A DNA stretch of 64,000 bases from Clostridiales bacterium (GTDB lineage Bacteria > Bacillota > Clostridia > Oscillospirales > Acutalibacteraceae), in the NCBI GenBank assembly GCA_019416455.1, contig DXXG01000007.1:186001-250000 (forward strand). Direction: 5' to 3'. The position numbers were made by a program, and so were the translations under genes. Below, in pieces: positions 52,535 to 63,258 of the stretch (positions within the stretch are counted from its first letter, which is position 1; each line of letters starts with the position of its first letter). The notes beneath the pieces were generated by a model, which worked only from the letters and a program-made list of their open reading frames with translations, made no database searches and was not told the origin of the DNA.

Positions 52535-52563
52535 TTGTAAAATCCACCATGTTATGGTAAGAT
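52535..52563 (+). promoter_or_regulatory. Candidate promoter of gdhA
   Basis: TTGTAA (52535-52540), 17 nt, TAAGAT (52558-52563), about 55 nt before the start codon. Confidence 0.55.
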
Positions 52564-52620
52564 AACTCTATGATTTTGCAGGATTCTAAAATCAAACTTG
52601 CAGTATGGAGGGAATTTGCC

Positions 52621-53952
<1,332 letters not shown>

Positions 53953-53972
53953 GAAACACCCTATTGATTTTG

Positions 53973-54008
53973 AAAAGGACTCCGGGCATTTGCCCTGAGT
54001 CCTTTTTA
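53973..54008 (+). terminator. Terminator of gdhA
   Basis: AAAAGGACTC-CGGGCATTTGCCCTG-GAGTCCTTTTT. Confidence 0.88.
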
Positions 54009-54059
54009 TTTTTCCTCAACTGGGCTAAGGATAAACGATCCTCCTCTTTTCTTCCCAGG

Positions 54060-54339
54060 GAAAATATGCTATGATAATTTTCAAACCCAAAACGGCCCAG
54101 GCAGGGCGTACCGCCAGTAAGGCCAGGGAGACGACCAGCAGTGCCGGAAAACCTCCGGCCGGCGATCACCCGGCAGAAAACGGACATCCTCCCCAGGCAA
54201 CATAGCCAATATAGATCCCGCATTATCTGGCCTGTGCCGGGCCGCGGGAAAGGCGGAAAAACCACGGAGAAGGAACGGCGAAGATCCGCTCCCGCGGTTT
54301 TTCTCCGTTCCCTCCTTTCATAGAAGGGAAGAATCGTTT
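54060..54339 (+). ncRNA. Structured leader upstream of the PTS IIC gene
   Basis: GCCGGA-AAACC-TCCGGC hairpin (54143-54159); GGAAAAACCACGG (54255-54267) can pair with CCGCGGTTTTTC (54292-54303), and GGAGAAGGAACGG (54266-54278) can pair with CCGTTCCCTCC (54305-54315). The two pairings exclude each other. A -10-like TATGCTATGAT is near 54066. Class not recognised. Confidence 0.4.
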
Positions 54340-55419
54340 TTGGAAGAAAGCAAGCAAACTGCCGCCCCTGAAAAAGGGACGGCTTGGGAAACTGTCAAGA
54401 CCTACTTGAGCCGCTACTTTGTAGACGCCATGAGCGCCATGGCTCAAGGCCTGTTCGCGTCTCTGCTCATCGGGACCATCATTTCCACCATTGGCACTCA
54501 GCTGAACGTGCCCCTGCTCACGGAGATCGGCGACTTCGCCAAATCTATGGCAGGTCCCGCCATGGCGGTGGCCATCGGCTACGCCTTGAAAGCACCGCCT
54601 TTGGTATTGTTCTCCCTGGCGGCGGTGGGCAGCGCCGCCAACACCCTGGGTGGCGAGGGCGGCCCACTAGCGGTGTTGGTACTGGCTATCATCGCCGCAG
54701 AGCTGGGTAAGCTGGTAAGCAAAAAGACACCCATTGATATCCTAGTCACGCCACTGGTGACCATCCTTTCCGGATCGCTGCTAGCCTACGTGCTGGCGCC
54801 GCCAATTGGAAGCGCTGCCGCTGCGGTAGGTCAGCTCATCATGTGGGCCACCGACCTCCAGCCCTTCCTCATGGGGATCTTCGTCTCCGTGTTGGTGGGC
54901 GTGGCGCTCACGCTGCCCATCAGCAGCGCGGCCATCTGCTCCGTTCTAGGGCTCACCGGCCTGGCGGGAGGTGCCGCCGTGGCAGGCTGCTGTGCTCAAA
55001 TGGTGGGGTTCGCTGTGATCAGTTTCCGGGAGAATCGGTGGGGCGGCTTGGTGGCCCAAGGCTTGGGCACCTCCATGCTGCAAGTGCCCAACATCGTTAA
55101 GAATCCCCGGATCTGGATTGCTCCTACTTTGGCTTCGGCCATCACCGGACCTTTGGCCACCTGCCTGTTCCGCTTTGAGATGAACGGCGCGCCGGTATCC
55201 AGTGGTATGGGCACCTGCGGTCTGGTGGGTCAGATCGGCGTGGTAGACGGCTGGGTAAACGACATTGCCAACGGCCTAAAAGCGGCCATCACTCCCATGG
55301 ACTGGGTAGGGTTGGTGCTGTTGTGCTTCGTGCTCCCGGCGGTGCTTTCCTGGGTCATCAACCTGGGATTGCGGAAACTGGGCTGGGTCAAGGACGGCGA
55401 CATGAAACTGGACCTGTAA
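54340..55419 (+). CDS. PTS transporter subunit IIC, PTS_EIIC_2 family
   Basis: 359 aa, TTG start. About ten hydrophobic segments; SRYFVDAMSAMAQGLFASLL start, GYALKAPPLVLFSLAAVG, GTCGLVGQIGVV and the C-terminal LRKLGWVKDGDMKLDL (pfam13303 type). No IIA or IIB lies nearby, so it is an orphan IIC. Members of this group may not be classic sugar carriers. Follows gdhA after a terminator and the structured leader. Confidence 0.85.
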   Translation: MEESKQTAAPEKGTAWETVKTYLSRYFVDAMSAMAQGLFASLLIGTIISTIGTQLNVPLLTEIGDFAKSMAGPAMAVAIGYALKAPPLVLFSLAAVGSAANTLGGEGGPLAVLVLAIIAAELGKLVSKKTPIDILVTPLVTILSGSLLAYVLAPPIGSAAAAVGQLIMWATDLQPFLMGIFVSVLVGVALTLPISSAAICSVLGLTGLAGGAAVAGCCAQMVGFAVISFRENRWGGLVAQGLGTSMLQVPNIVKNPRIWIAPTLASAITGPLATCLFRFEMNGAPVSSGMGTCGLVGQIGVVDGWVNDIANGLKAAITPMDWVGLVLLCFVLPAVLSWVINLGLRKLGWVKDGDMKLDL

Positions 55420-55430
55420 ACAACGCTAAC

Positions 55431-55470
55431 AAAAAATGGGCTTCCGGAAAACCGGAGGCCCATTTTATTT
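55431..55470. terminator. Bidirectional terminator
   Basis: AAAATGGGC-TTCCGG-AAAA-CCGGA-GGCCCATTTTAT between converging genes. Confidence 0.87.
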
Positions 55471-55935
55471 GTGGTATTTTGTATTCCCCAGGATCTGAAA
55501 TCCGCGGTAGATCTGCTCACAAAGCATCACCCGAGCCAGCTGATGAGGGAAAGTCATGGGGGACATGGAGAGCCCCTCCCCTGCCGCTTTCACTGCCGGG
55601 GACAATCCGTAAGAACTGCCGATGACAAAACTCACCGCGCCCGGAGACTGCATGGCCCCCGCCAGACGTTTGGCCAGTCCGGGAGAGTCCACCTGCTTTC
55701 CTTCGATGCACAGGGGAATGATCTTCCCGGCGGCGTGACGGAGGATCTGCTCCCCTTCCTTTTCCAGAGCAGCGTCGATCTCTGCCTGAGAGGGTTCCGA
55801 GGGCAGCCTGGCTTCCGGCAGCTCGATCAACTCCCATTTACAAAGAGGGCGCAGCCGCTTTTCGTACTCCGCTACCGCGTCCCGCCAGTAGGCTTCTTTC
55901 AACTTGCCCACGCAGATCAGCTTTACGTTCAGCAT
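55465..55935 (-). CDS. rlmH: 23S rRNA pseudouridine-1915 N3-methyltransferase RlmH
   Basis: 156 aa SPOUT enzyme: VKLICVGKLKEAYWRDAVAEY start, CIEGKQVDSPGLAKRLA, FVIGSSYGLSPAV (SAM knot) and MTFPHQLARVMLCEQIYR. Methylates the ribosome after subunit joining. Ends beside the terminator above. Confidence 0.96.
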   Translation of the reverse strand: MLNVKLICVGKLKEAYWRDAVAEYEKRLRPLCKWELIELPEARLPSEPSQAEIDAALEKEGEQILRHAAGKIIPLCIEGKQVDSPGLAKRLAGAMQSPGAVSFVIGSSYGLSPAVKAAGEGLSMSPMTFPHQLARVMLCEQIYRGFQILGNTKYHK

Positions 55936-55946
55936 GGTCCCACTCC

Positions 55947-56729
55947 TTAAAAAATGATGGTCTTTCCATCCGGGTTCTCCGGCGCCGCCACTTCCAGGCG
56001 GAAATCCGTTTCCGGACGGCAGCCCGCTGCCGTCAGAGCGGCAAGGGCCGTTTCCCCCGCCAGGGTGGGGGTATTGTTTTCCCGGCTCAAGTGAGCCAGC
56101 AGGATCCGCTTTGTCCCGGACTTGACAAGCTCCGGCAGAAAAGCGGCACAGTCCCCATTGGAGAGATGGCCTCTTTCGGACAAGATGCGCCGTTTCAAAT
56201 AGTAAGGGTAAGGTCCACCCCGAAGCATTTCTTTGTCGTGGTTGGACTCCACCACCACGAACTCCGCCCCCAGCAGATGCTCCCGCACACAGGAAGTCAC
56301 TTCTCCCAGGTCCGTGGCTAGGGCAAACTCCCGATGGTCCGCTGTGGTGATGCGGAATCCCAGAGACTGGGCGCTGTCATGAGGCGTGGCGAAGGGGGTG
56401 ATCTCCATCCCAGCCAACTCCAACCGATCCTCCAGCACCCACCGTTCCGCTTCTCCCAAAGTGCCCTCCATTGCCATCAGCGTTCCTTGAGAGGCGAACA
56501 CCGGCAGCTTGTACTTCTTGGCAAGCACACGGACCCCGGAAATGTGGTCGCTGTGCTCGTGGGTAATGAGGATTCCTTGAATGGCAAGGGGGTCCACTTC
56601 ACAGCGCTTCAAAGCCTGCTCCAACTGGCGGGCACTGCGCCCCGCGTCCAGCAGCACACCGGCACTGCGGGAGCCTATGTAATAGCTGTTCCCGGTACTG
56701 CCGGAGAACAGCGGACAAAGTCTAGCCAT
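55947..56729 (-). CDS. MBL-fold hydrolase, WalJ/YycJ-like
   Basis: 260 aa from the ATG at 56729 (AAGGGAAGAGG). PLFSGSTGNSYYIG start, metal motif THEHSDHISG, FATPHDSAQSLGFRI and ESNHDKEMLRGG. WalJ/YycJ-type proteins sit near walKR elsewhere and affect the wall and DNA exonuclease activity. Here it lies just before rlmH (its usual neighbour in many Firmicutes). Confidence 0.88.
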   Translation of the reverse strand: MARLCPLFSGSTGNSYYIGSRSAGVLLDAGRSARQLEQALKRCEVDPLAIQGILITHEHSDHISGVRVLAKKYKLPVFASQGTLMAMEGTLGEAERWVLEDRLELAGMEITPFATPHDSAQSLGFRITTADHREFALATDLGEVTSCVREHLLGAEFVVVESNHDKEMLRGGPYPYYLKRRILSERGHLSNGDCAAFLPELVKSGTKRILLAHLSRENNTPTLAGETALAALTAAGCRPETDFRLEVAAPENPDGKTIIF

Positions 56730-56750
56730 GAGCCTCTTCCCTTTCCGCAA

Positions 56751-56781
56751 AATAAAAGAGCTGCCGCAATGATTGCCGCAG
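56751..56781 (-). terminator. Terminator of murA
   Basis: Minus strand GCTGC-GGCAATCATTGC-GGCAGC then TCTTTTATTTT, 20 nt past the murA stop. Confidence 0.7.
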
Positions 56782-56800
56782 CCCCAACAGTTCTTTCGTA

Positions 56801-58090
56801 TCAGCCGATCTTGTCCATGGCCTGGTCAGGCTCCTGGCTGCGGTAGATATCCGCGCCCAGTTCCACCAGCTTCTCCACGATATTCTCGTAGCCACGCTCG
56901 ATATACTGGATATCTTCCAACACGGTAGTGCCTTCCGCCACCAGACCGGCGATGACCATAGCGGCGCCTGCCCGCAGATCCAGGGCCCGAACCGGAGCCC
57001 CTTTCAGATGGTCCACGCCTTCCACGATAGCCACTTTGCCGTCCACGGTGATCTGAGCACCCATGCGCCGCAGCTCGTCCACATATTTGAAGCGGTTGCT
57101 CTCCCAAACGCTCTCGTTGACCATGCTGGTACCCCGGGCAATGGACAGCAGCGTGGTGATCTGGGGCTGCATGTCGGTGGGGAACCCAGGATGGGGCATG
57201 GTTTTCACGTTGCACTTGCGCAGAGGCCGTTCACAGACCACCCGCACGGTATCGTCCCCTTCCTCCACAGTGACACCCATTTCCACCAGCTTGGCGGAGA
57301 TGGACTCCAAGTGCTTGGGAGTGACGTTCTTCACGGTCACGTCTCCGTGAGTGGCGGCAGCAGCTACCATATAGGTGCCTGCCTCGATCTGGTCGGGAAT
57401 GATGGAATAGGTGGCGCCCCGGAGCTTCTGCACCCCGTGGATCTTGATGGTGTCCGTGCCGGCGCCACGGATGTCAGCGCCCATGGTGTTTAAAAAGTTT
57501 GCCAGGTCCACGATATGGGGTTCTCTGGCAGCGTTTTCAATGACGGTCAGACCTCGCGCCTTCACCGCTGCCAGCATGATATTCATGGTAGCACCCACGG
57601 TAACAACGTCCAGGTAAATGCTGGCACCGTGAAGATCGTTGGGAGCGGAAACGGCGATCATACCATTATCCAGGCTGTACTCACAGCCCAGAGCAGCAAA
57701 GCCCTTCAAATGCTGGTCAATGGGACGGATGCCGAAATTGCACCCGCCGGGCATGGGAACCACGGCCTTGCGGCAGCGACCCAGCAGAGCCCCCAGAAAA
57801 TAATAAGACGCGCGGATACGCCGGGCGATGTCCGCGGAAACAGTATCGGTCTCCACAGGCCGAGGATCGATCTCCACGGTGTGACGGTCCACATAGTCCA
57901 CCTTGGCGCCCATATCCTCCAGGATATAGGTCAAGGTCTTTACATCGGAAATATCGGGAAGATTCTCCAGACGGCAGGGGGAATCCGCCAAAATAACGGC
58001 GGGAATGATCGCTACCGCCGCATTTTTGGCTCCGCTGATATTCACTTCGCCAGTAAGGCGGCTGCCGCCCTTGATCACATATTTATCCAA
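56801..58090 (-). CDS. murA: UDP-N-acetylglucosamine 1-carboxyvinyltransferase
   Basis: 429 aa from a TTG at 58090, placed by AGGAAGTG 7 nt upstream and by homology of the start (DKYVIKGGSRLTGEVNISG). Catalytic Cys is in VVPMPGGCNFGIRPIDQHL near residue 115. First step of peptidoglycan synthesis and fosfomycin target; the Cys at that position predicts sensitivity. Own promoter. Confidence 0.95.
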   Translation of the reverse strand: MDKYVIKGGSRLTGEVNISGAKNAAVAIIPAVILADSPCRLENLPDISDVKTLTYILEDMGAKVDYVDRHTVEIDPRPVETDTVSADIARRIRASYYFLGALLGRCRKAVVPMPGGCNFGIRPIDQHLKGFAALGCEYSLDNGMIAVSAPNDLHGASIYLDVVTVGATMNIMLAAVKARGLTVIENAAREPHIVDLANFLNTMGADIRGAGTDTIKIHGVQKLRGATYSIIPDQIEAGTYMVAAAATHGDVTVKNVTPKHLESISAKLVEMGVTVEEGDDTVRVVCERPLRKCNVKTMPHPGFPTDMQPQITTLLSIARGTSMVNESVWESNRFKYVDELRRMGAQITVDGKVAIVEGVDHLKGAPVRALDLRAGAAMVIAGLVAEGTTVLEDIQYIERGYENIVEKLVELGADIYRSQEPDQAMDKIG

Positions 58091-58169
58091 ATTCACACTT
58101 CCTAACGGCCTTAAAAACAAGCTAACCTGCAAGCCTTTGGTTTACAGAACTAGTATTAGACTGAAGATA

Positions 58170-58198
58170 ATAATAATACATACCAGCCCAAAAGTCAA
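58170..58198 (-). promoter_or_regulatory. Promoter of murA
   Basis: Minus strand TTGACT (58193-58198), 17 nt, TATTAT (58170-58175). Confidence 0.7.
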
Positions 58199-58308
58199 TA
58201 TCAGGGAAGCCATGCGGCCCGTTTTGACAAAACCTTACGAGAAAAGCTAGGACCCTAATTTAAGGAAACATAATCTTCACTTTTCCCACAGAAAGCGGCG
58301 TTTTACCC

Positions 58309-58794
58309 TTAATCCCACAGGGTCCGCAGCTCCAGGCTCTCCGGCAGGTGCGGCCACTCGTACCTCAAAAAGGAGGGGTAAAGCAATTCCCGTTGCAGGT
58401 CCTCCCGGGAAAGCCAACGGTACTGATGCCAAACGCCGTCGGAGTCCTTTTGGGAAAAGGTTTCCCCTTCCGGGAGGGCATCGGTGGAAAGCTCCACCAA
58501 AAAGTACACGCACAGCTCGTGAAAGGGGACGTCTTTCTCCCCCTGAGTATCCATCCGGTAGAAGTTTTCAACCAGCCACAGGGGCCGGATGACCCTGGCA
58601 GACAGGGCAAGCTCCTCCCTCACCTCCCGGCAAAGGGCGTCTTCCAAAGGCTCATGCAGTTTCACACGGCCACCGGGCAAGTACCAGTTGCCGATCTCTT
58701 CTTCCCGCATGGCCAGCAGCTTGTCCCCTCGGCGGATGATAGCCGCCACCCGGTAATTAAATGCCCCCTGAGAGGTCCGAAAGGTGCAATCCAT
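58309..58794 (-). CDS. NUDIX hydrolase
   Basis: 161 aa. Nudix box GGRVKLHEPLEDALCREVRE followed by ELAL (residues about 41-64), with Gly-X5-Glu-X7-REVXEEL spacing. Substrate unknown. The start is 2 nt past the plsY stop, so it is translated with plsY. Confidence 0.88.
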   Translation of the reverse strand: MDCTFRTSQGAFNYRVAAIIRRGDKLLAMREEEIGNWYLPGGRVKLHEPLEDALCREVREELALSARVIRPLWLVENFYRMDTQGEKDVPFHELCVYFLVELSTDALPEGETFSQKDSDGVWHQYRWLSREDLQRELLYPSFLRYEWPHLPESLELRTLWD

Positions 58795-58795
58795 C

Positions 58796-59509
58796 TCAGG
58801 AACCTTTCTTTCCCAAGGTGATGGGCTTTTCCTCTCCCCGGCGCAGGCGGCCGATATTGGCGCTGTGCTTGAGAACCACCGTCAGCCCCACGAACAGGGA
58901 GGAAACTGTGGCGAACAGGAGATAGGCCAGACTTTTATCCCCGTGATTTTGCAGGGGACTGCCGGAAAACTCCACAAGGAACAGGAACAAGAAGGTGTAA
59001 ACAGGATACAGCACCGCGCAGCAGATGGAAGCCAGGGAGACGATCTTCTTCCAAGCGAACACCACCGCGAAGGTGAGCAGCACCAGCAGGAACACACGCC
59101 AGTCTGTCAGAGCGATCATAGCAGCGGAAGTGACCACGCCTTTACCGCCCCGCAGGCCGTAATAGGCGGGGAAAATGTGTCCCAGCACGCAAGCTACGCC
59201 TGCCACATACCGGGCCACGCCGTACAGCTCATCCGGCTCCAGTCCGGCGCCGCCGGCGATCAACGCCACAAATGCTTGGGACAGCAGCACCGCAGCCACG
59301 CATTTGAGAAAGTCTCCCACAAAGGTGAGAGCCGCGGCTCTTTTGCCCACAGTGCGCAGCACGTTGGTCATTCCCGCGTTGCCGCTGCCATATTGGCGGA
59401 TATCTTCCTTGTTTTTGAAGATCCAGGTAAAAATGATGGAGCTGTTGACGCTCCCCAGCAGATAACCTGCCAGCGCCGCCAGCGCCAATGTCAATACCTC
59501 AAACCCCAT
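58796..59509 (-). CDS. plsY: Glycerol-3-phosphate acyltransferase PlsY
   Basis: 237 aa. Five-plus membrane helices. Motifs GYLLGSVNSSIIFTWIF, DIRQYGSGNAGMTNVLR (residues 36-52) and the GHIFPAYYGLRGGKGV motif. Makes lysophosphatidic acid from acyl-phosphate. Follows der by 29 nt. Confidence 0.96.
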   Translation of the reverse strand: MGFEVLTLALAALAGYLLGSVNSSIIFTWIFKNKEDIRQYGSGNAGMTNVLRTVGKRAAALTFVGDFLKCVAAVLLSQAFVALIAGGAGLEPDELYGVARYVAGVACVLGHIFPAYYGLRGGKGVVTSAAMIALTDWRVFLLVLLTFAVVFAWKKIVSLASICCAVLYPVYTFLFLFLVEFSGSPLQNHGDKSLAYLLFATVSSLFVGLTVVLKHSANIGRLRRGEEKPITLGKKGS

Positions 59510-59538
59510 GTGTCAAACCGCCTTTCCTGTTAGTATCA

Positions 59539-60864
59539 TCAATCCTTGTCCCCCCGCTCCCGGATGATCATCCGCACCGGGGTGCCCTCCAGACCGAAAG
59601 TCTCCCGGATACGGTTCTCCAGATAGCGCTGATAGGAGAAGTGGAACAATTCGTGATCGTTGCAGAAACAGATAAACGTAGGGGGCTTGGTGGAAGCCTG
59701 AGTCATGTAGTAGATCTTCAGCCGCTTTCCCTTATCGGTGGGAGGCTGTACCCGGGCCGTAGCCTGAGCCAGAATATCATTGAGGGTGCCAGTGGTCACA
59801 CGCATGGCGTTGGAGGAGGCCACCTGCTTGATCAGCTCGAACATCCGGTCAAGCCGCTGGCCGGTCTTGGCGGAGATGAACAGAATAGGAGCGTAGGACA
59901 TGAAAGAGAAATCCTTCTCCAGCTTTTCCCGCATCTCCTGCATGGTCTTGCCGTCCTTCTCGATGGCGTCCCACTTGTTCACGCAGATGATGCAGCCTTT
60001 TCCAGCCTCATGGGCGATACCCGCCACTTTGGAGTCCTGCTCGGTGAAGCCCACTTGGGCGTCAATGAGGATCAGGCACACGTCGGCCCGCTCCACGGCC
60101 ATTTCCGCCCGCAGGTTGCTGTAATGCTCGATGGCGTCCTCCACCTTGCTCTTCCGGCGCAGGCCGGCGGTGTCGATGAAGGTAAAGGTGCCGTGCTGGT
60201 TCTGGATGGTGGTGTCCACCGCGTCCCGGGTAGTGCCAGCGATGTCGGAAACGATGCAGCGGTTCTCGCCGCTGACTTTGTTCACCAGGGAGGACTTGCC
60301 CACGTTGGGCTTGCCGATAACGGCCACCTTGATGACCTCGCCCTCTTCTTCCTCCTCCTGGTCCTCGGGCAGCACTTCGCAGACCCGGTCCAGCAAGTCG
60401 CCGGTGCCGTGTCCGTGGACGGAGGAGACCATCACCGGGTCACCCAGACCCAGGTTATAAAACTCGTAGAACTCCGGAGGAGGCGCGCCCACCTGGTCGC
60501 ACTTATTGACGCAGAGCACCACAGGCACGCCGCTTTTCAAAAGGATATTTGCCACATCGGCGTCGGTGGCAGTGACGCCGGTGCGGAGGTCCGTGACAAA
60601 GATGATGGCGCTGGCGGAATCGATGGCGATCTGGGCCTGCTCCCGCATCTGAGTCAGGATCACGTCCTTGCTGGCGGGCTCGATGCCGCCGGTATCTACC
60701 AGGGAGAACTTCCGGCCGCACCATTCCCCGTCCCCGAAGATCCGGTCACGGGTGACGCCGGGAGTGTCCTCCACGATGGAGAGCCTGCGCCCCACGATCT
60801 TATTGAACAGCGTGGACTTGCCCACATTGGGCCGGCCCACAATGGCGATGATCGGTTTTCCCAT
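59539..60864 (-). CDS. der: Ribosome biogenesis GTPase Der (EngA)
   Basis: 441 aa with two G domains: GRPNVGKSTLFNKIVG (residue 10) with DTPGVTRD and GKPNVGKSSLVNKVSG (about 182) with DIAGTTRDAVD; KH-like C-terminus. Required for 50S assembly. The der-plsY pair is a common Firmicutes arrangement. Confidence 0.97.
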   Translation of the reverse strand: MGKPIIAIVGRPNVGKSTLFNKIVGRRLSIVEDTPGVTRDRIFGDGEWCGRKFSLVDTGGIEPASKDVILTQMREQAQIAIDSASAIIFVTDLRTGVTATDADVANILLKSGVPVVLCVNKCDQVGAPPPEFYEFYNLGLGDPVMVSSVHGHGTGDLLDRVCEVLPEDQEEEEEGEVIKVAVIGKPNVGKSSLVNKVSGENRCIVSDIAGTTRDAVDTTIQNQHGTFTFIDTAGLRRKSKVEDAIEHYSNLRAEMAVERADVCLILIDAQVGFTEQDSKVAGIAHEAGKGCIICVNKWDAIEKDGKTMQEMREKLEKDFSFMSYAPILFISAKTGQRLDRMFELIKQVASSNAMRVTTGTLNDILAQATARVQPPTDKGKRLKIYYMTQASTKPPTFICFCNDHELFHFSYQRYLENRIRETFGLEGTPVRMIIRERGDKD

Positions 60865-60913
60865 AATTCGTTCCTTTCTTTCGGTCCATGGTCCTGTTTT
60901 CTAGTTGGCTCTT

Positions 60914-62269
60914 TTACCGGTGCTCCCAGGAGGCCTCATAGGGGTTGTGTCCCGGGGAAGCAGGCTCCGGCAGGCCGGCAATGGCGCAAACCAGCGCCTC
61001 TCCCGTATTTCCCACCCGGATCACCGGGACGCCCAAAGCCTGGGAAAGCTCCTCCACGGTCATGTCGTCCAGGAACACGTCCTCTCCCGCCCGGAGCATA
61101 TTAGAGGAGAGCAGCACCTGGTCCCCCAGGTCCCGGCCTTTCAAGTTCTTCAACACGTCCTGCCCGGTGAGCAGCCCGGTGACGTTCACCGTGCCGCCAA
61201 AAAAGTCGTTGTGTACGGGCAGCAATTCTATACTGTAATTATGACATTTCTCCCGCAATCCGTCAAGGAGCTGGTTCAGGAACTGGTAGCAACCTTCCCC
61301 TGTGGGAATGGTCACTTTTCGGGGGACATCCGGCAGTTCCAGATCCTCCAGCGCCCAATCGAATTCGTCCTGGAGGTTCCGCAGCATCCCCACTCCATTT
61401 TCGATCTGGGGGAAGTCCTCATAGAACTCCAGGGGCGGAATGGGACGCTCCGCCATCAGGTACAGCTCGTCGGAACCGTACACCGTGCGGGAGCCACGCT
61501 CTTTCTTCCAGCGTTCCCCCCATCGTTCCAGGATATCCAGCACCTCCCCGGCTGTCTGCCGGTTGTAGGGCACCAGGGGATAAAGTCCTTCTCGGTAGCG
61601 GGTCAGGCCTACGGGGACACAGGCCACGCTCAGCAGCCCTTCTCCCAGAGACCAAAACTTTTCCAAAGAATATTCCAGCGCTGGGCCATCGTTGACACCG
61701 GGACACAGGACGATCTGGCAGTTGAGCTTCACGCCCCCTTCCGCCAGCCGGTACAGGTGGCGGAGAGACTCCCCGGCAAACCGGTTATGCATCATCTTGC
61801 ACCGCAGTTCCGGGTCCATGGTGTGGACGGACACATTGATGGGGCTGATGTGCATGGAGAGGATCCGGTCCACCTCCCGGTCATCGATGTTGGTCAGGGT
61901 GATGTAATTCCCGAACAGGAAGGAGAGCCGGTCGTCGTCATCCTTGAAGTACAAGGTTTTCCGCATGCCAGGAGGGAGCTGGTCGATAAAGCAGAAAATG
62001 CACTTGTTCCGACAGGAGCGCTGCTCGTCCATGAGATAGGTCTCAAATTCCAGACCGATCTCCGCGTACTGAGGCTTCACCAGTTCCACCTCATAGGGCT
62101 TCCCTTCCCGGGAAAGTCCCAGCCGCAGCTCCCGCTCCGTCTCCAAAAAGCGGTAATCCAGCACATCTATGATCTCTTTGCCGTTAATGGTCAAAAGCAT
62201 GTCCCCCGGCAGGATGCCTGCCCGCTGGGCGCGGCTCTTCTCCGCCACGCCGTCGATCCTCACCGCCAT
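60914..62269 (-). CDS. PDZ and radical-SAM-like DUF512 protein
   Basis: 451 aa from the ATG at 62269 (GAAGGGGG). N-terminal PDZ-like region (SRAQRAGILPGDMLLTINGK), then a Cys motif CRNKCIFCFIDQLPPGMRK that fits a CxxxCxxC iron-sulfur site, and a C-terminal DUF512 domain. The protein family sits next to der in many Firmicutes; its reaction is unknown. Confidence 0.87.
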   Translation of the reverse strand: MAVRIDGVAEKSRAQRAGILPGDMLLTINGKEIIDVLDYRFLETERELRLGLSREGKPYEVELVKPQYAEIGLEFETYLMDEQRSCRNKCIFCFIDQLPPGMRKTLYFKDDDDRLSFLFGNYITLTNIDDREVDRILSMHISPINVSVHTMDPELRCKMMHNRFAGESLRHLYRLAEGGVKLNCQIVLCPGVNDGPALEYSLEKFWSLGEGLLSVACVPVGLTRYREGLYPLVPYNRQTAGEVLDILERWGERWKKERGSRTVYGSDELYLMAERPIPPLEFYEDFPQIENGVGMLRNLQDEFDWALEDLELPDVPRKVTIPTGEGCYQFLNQLLDGLREKCHNYSIELLPVHNDFFGGTVNVTGLLTGQDVLKNLKGRDLGDQVLLSSNMLRAGEDVFLDDMTVEELSQALGVPVIRVGNTGEALVCAIAGLPEPASPGHNPYEASWEHR

Positions 62270-62300
62270 GGTTTTCCCCCTTCCGTCAAAATCCACCGGT

Positions 62301-62338
62301 AAAAATAAAGAAGGGAGCGCTTTGTCCGCGTTCCCTTC
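62301..62338 (-). terminator. Terminator after rpmF
   Basis: Minus strand AAGGGAaCGC...GCGcTCCCTT stem then CTTTATTTTT, 20 nt past the rpmF stop and ahead of the DUF512 gene's ribosome binding site. Confidence 0.75.
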
Positions 62339-62357
62339 TCGCCATTGCATGAAAAAT

Positions 62358-62540
62358 TTAAGCGTCCTTCTTCACAACGGCACGGCCATTGTAGTAGCCG
62401 CAGTTGCCGCAAACTCTGTGAGGTGTCTTGTACTCGCCGCACTGGGGGCATCTCATAAGAGCGGGAGCCTGGAGCTTCCACACATTGGAACGCCGCTTGT
62501 TCTGCCGCGCGCTGGATACTTTCCGCTTGGGTACTGCCAT
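62358..62540 (-). CDS. rpmF: 50S ribosomal protein L32
   Basis: 60 aa. MAVPKRKVSSARQNKRRSN start and zinc-type CPQCGEY...CGNCGYY, so the Cys-containing (C+) form. Usual neighbour of the DUF177 gene. Confidence 0.97.
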   Translation of the reverse strand: MAVPKRKVSSARQNKRRSNVWKLQAPALMRCPQCGEYKTPHRVCGNCGYYNGRAVVKKDA

Positions 62541-62653
62541 GGGTGCACCTCCTTAATCTATCGAAGATGGTATTCTGCCGCGGAGTAGTTCTCCACGGTC
62601 CAGTTTTCACAAAACGTCCGGCACACTGGCCCAGACCGCTTTCCTTCGCCGCT

Positions 62654-63145
62654 TTACAGCAGCTCTTGCAGGATGGCAAGCCTTGGGTCCACCGAATTCC
62701 GCTGACAGCCGCAATCCCCTTCATTCAGGTTCTTGCCGCACACGGGACACAGTCCCTTGCAGTCTGAGGTACAGAGGAATTTGCTGGGAAGATCCAACAG
62801 GATGTCCTCTGTCAGCAGCTGGTCAAGATCCAACTGCTCGTCGGGCACCACGACGAACGTGCCGTCGTTGTCCTCTTCGTCGCTGAGCTCCCGCACCAAC
62901 ACATGGAACAACTGAGTCTCTCGCTCCTGAGTGGTGATCTCAAAACAGCGGTCGCAGGGCATTGTCATGGTGTAGACAGCCTTGCCCGCCATTTCCACAG
63001 AAGCGACGGAGCCTTTCAGCTCTATCTGGACTTTTGCCGGCGCACAAAACGGCTTGACACCGCCCAATTCCATACCGGAAAGGTCCAACTCGTATTCCAG
63101 CGTTTCGCTGTTGCCCAGAAAATACTTTCTCAGATCGATGGTCAT
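62654..63145 (-). CDS. DUF177 (YceD-like) protein
   Basis: 163 aa from the ATG with GAGGGAAAG. Central CDRCFE and C-terminal CTSDCKGLCPVCGKNLNEG fit the family, which is linked to 23S rRNA and L32 supply. Precedes rpmF as in most bacteria. Confidence 0.9.
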   Translation of the reverse strand: MTIDLRKYFLGNSETLEYELDLSGMELGGVKPFCAPAKVQIELKGSVASVEMAGKAVYTMTMPCDRCFEITTQERETQLFHVLVRELSDEEDNDGTFVVVPDEQLDLDQLLTEDILLDLPSKFLCTSDCKGLCPVCGKNLNEGDCGCQRNSVDPRLAILQELL

Positions 63146-63172
63146 AGTCTTTCCCTCATGCCGTACTGATAT

Positions 63173-63201
63173 ATTATAATGAGACAAGCCGGCTTTGTCA
63201 A
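63173..63201 (-). promoter_or_regulatory. Consensus promoter of the DUF177-rpmF operon
   Basis: Minus strand TTGACA (63196-63201), 17 nt, TATAAT (63173-63178), 28 nt before the start codon. Confidence 0.88.
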
Positions 63202-63258
63202 GCCTTTTTCTGCGTCCAAAGGGGGAAAACCGAGGTTTTCTCCCAAAGGGCAAACAGT

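Noticed and set aside
54100..54165. Cobalamin B12-box in the PTS IIC leader
   Set aside because: AGGCCAGGGAGACGACC only loosely resembles the B12 box, sits at the wrong end and has no matching aptamer.
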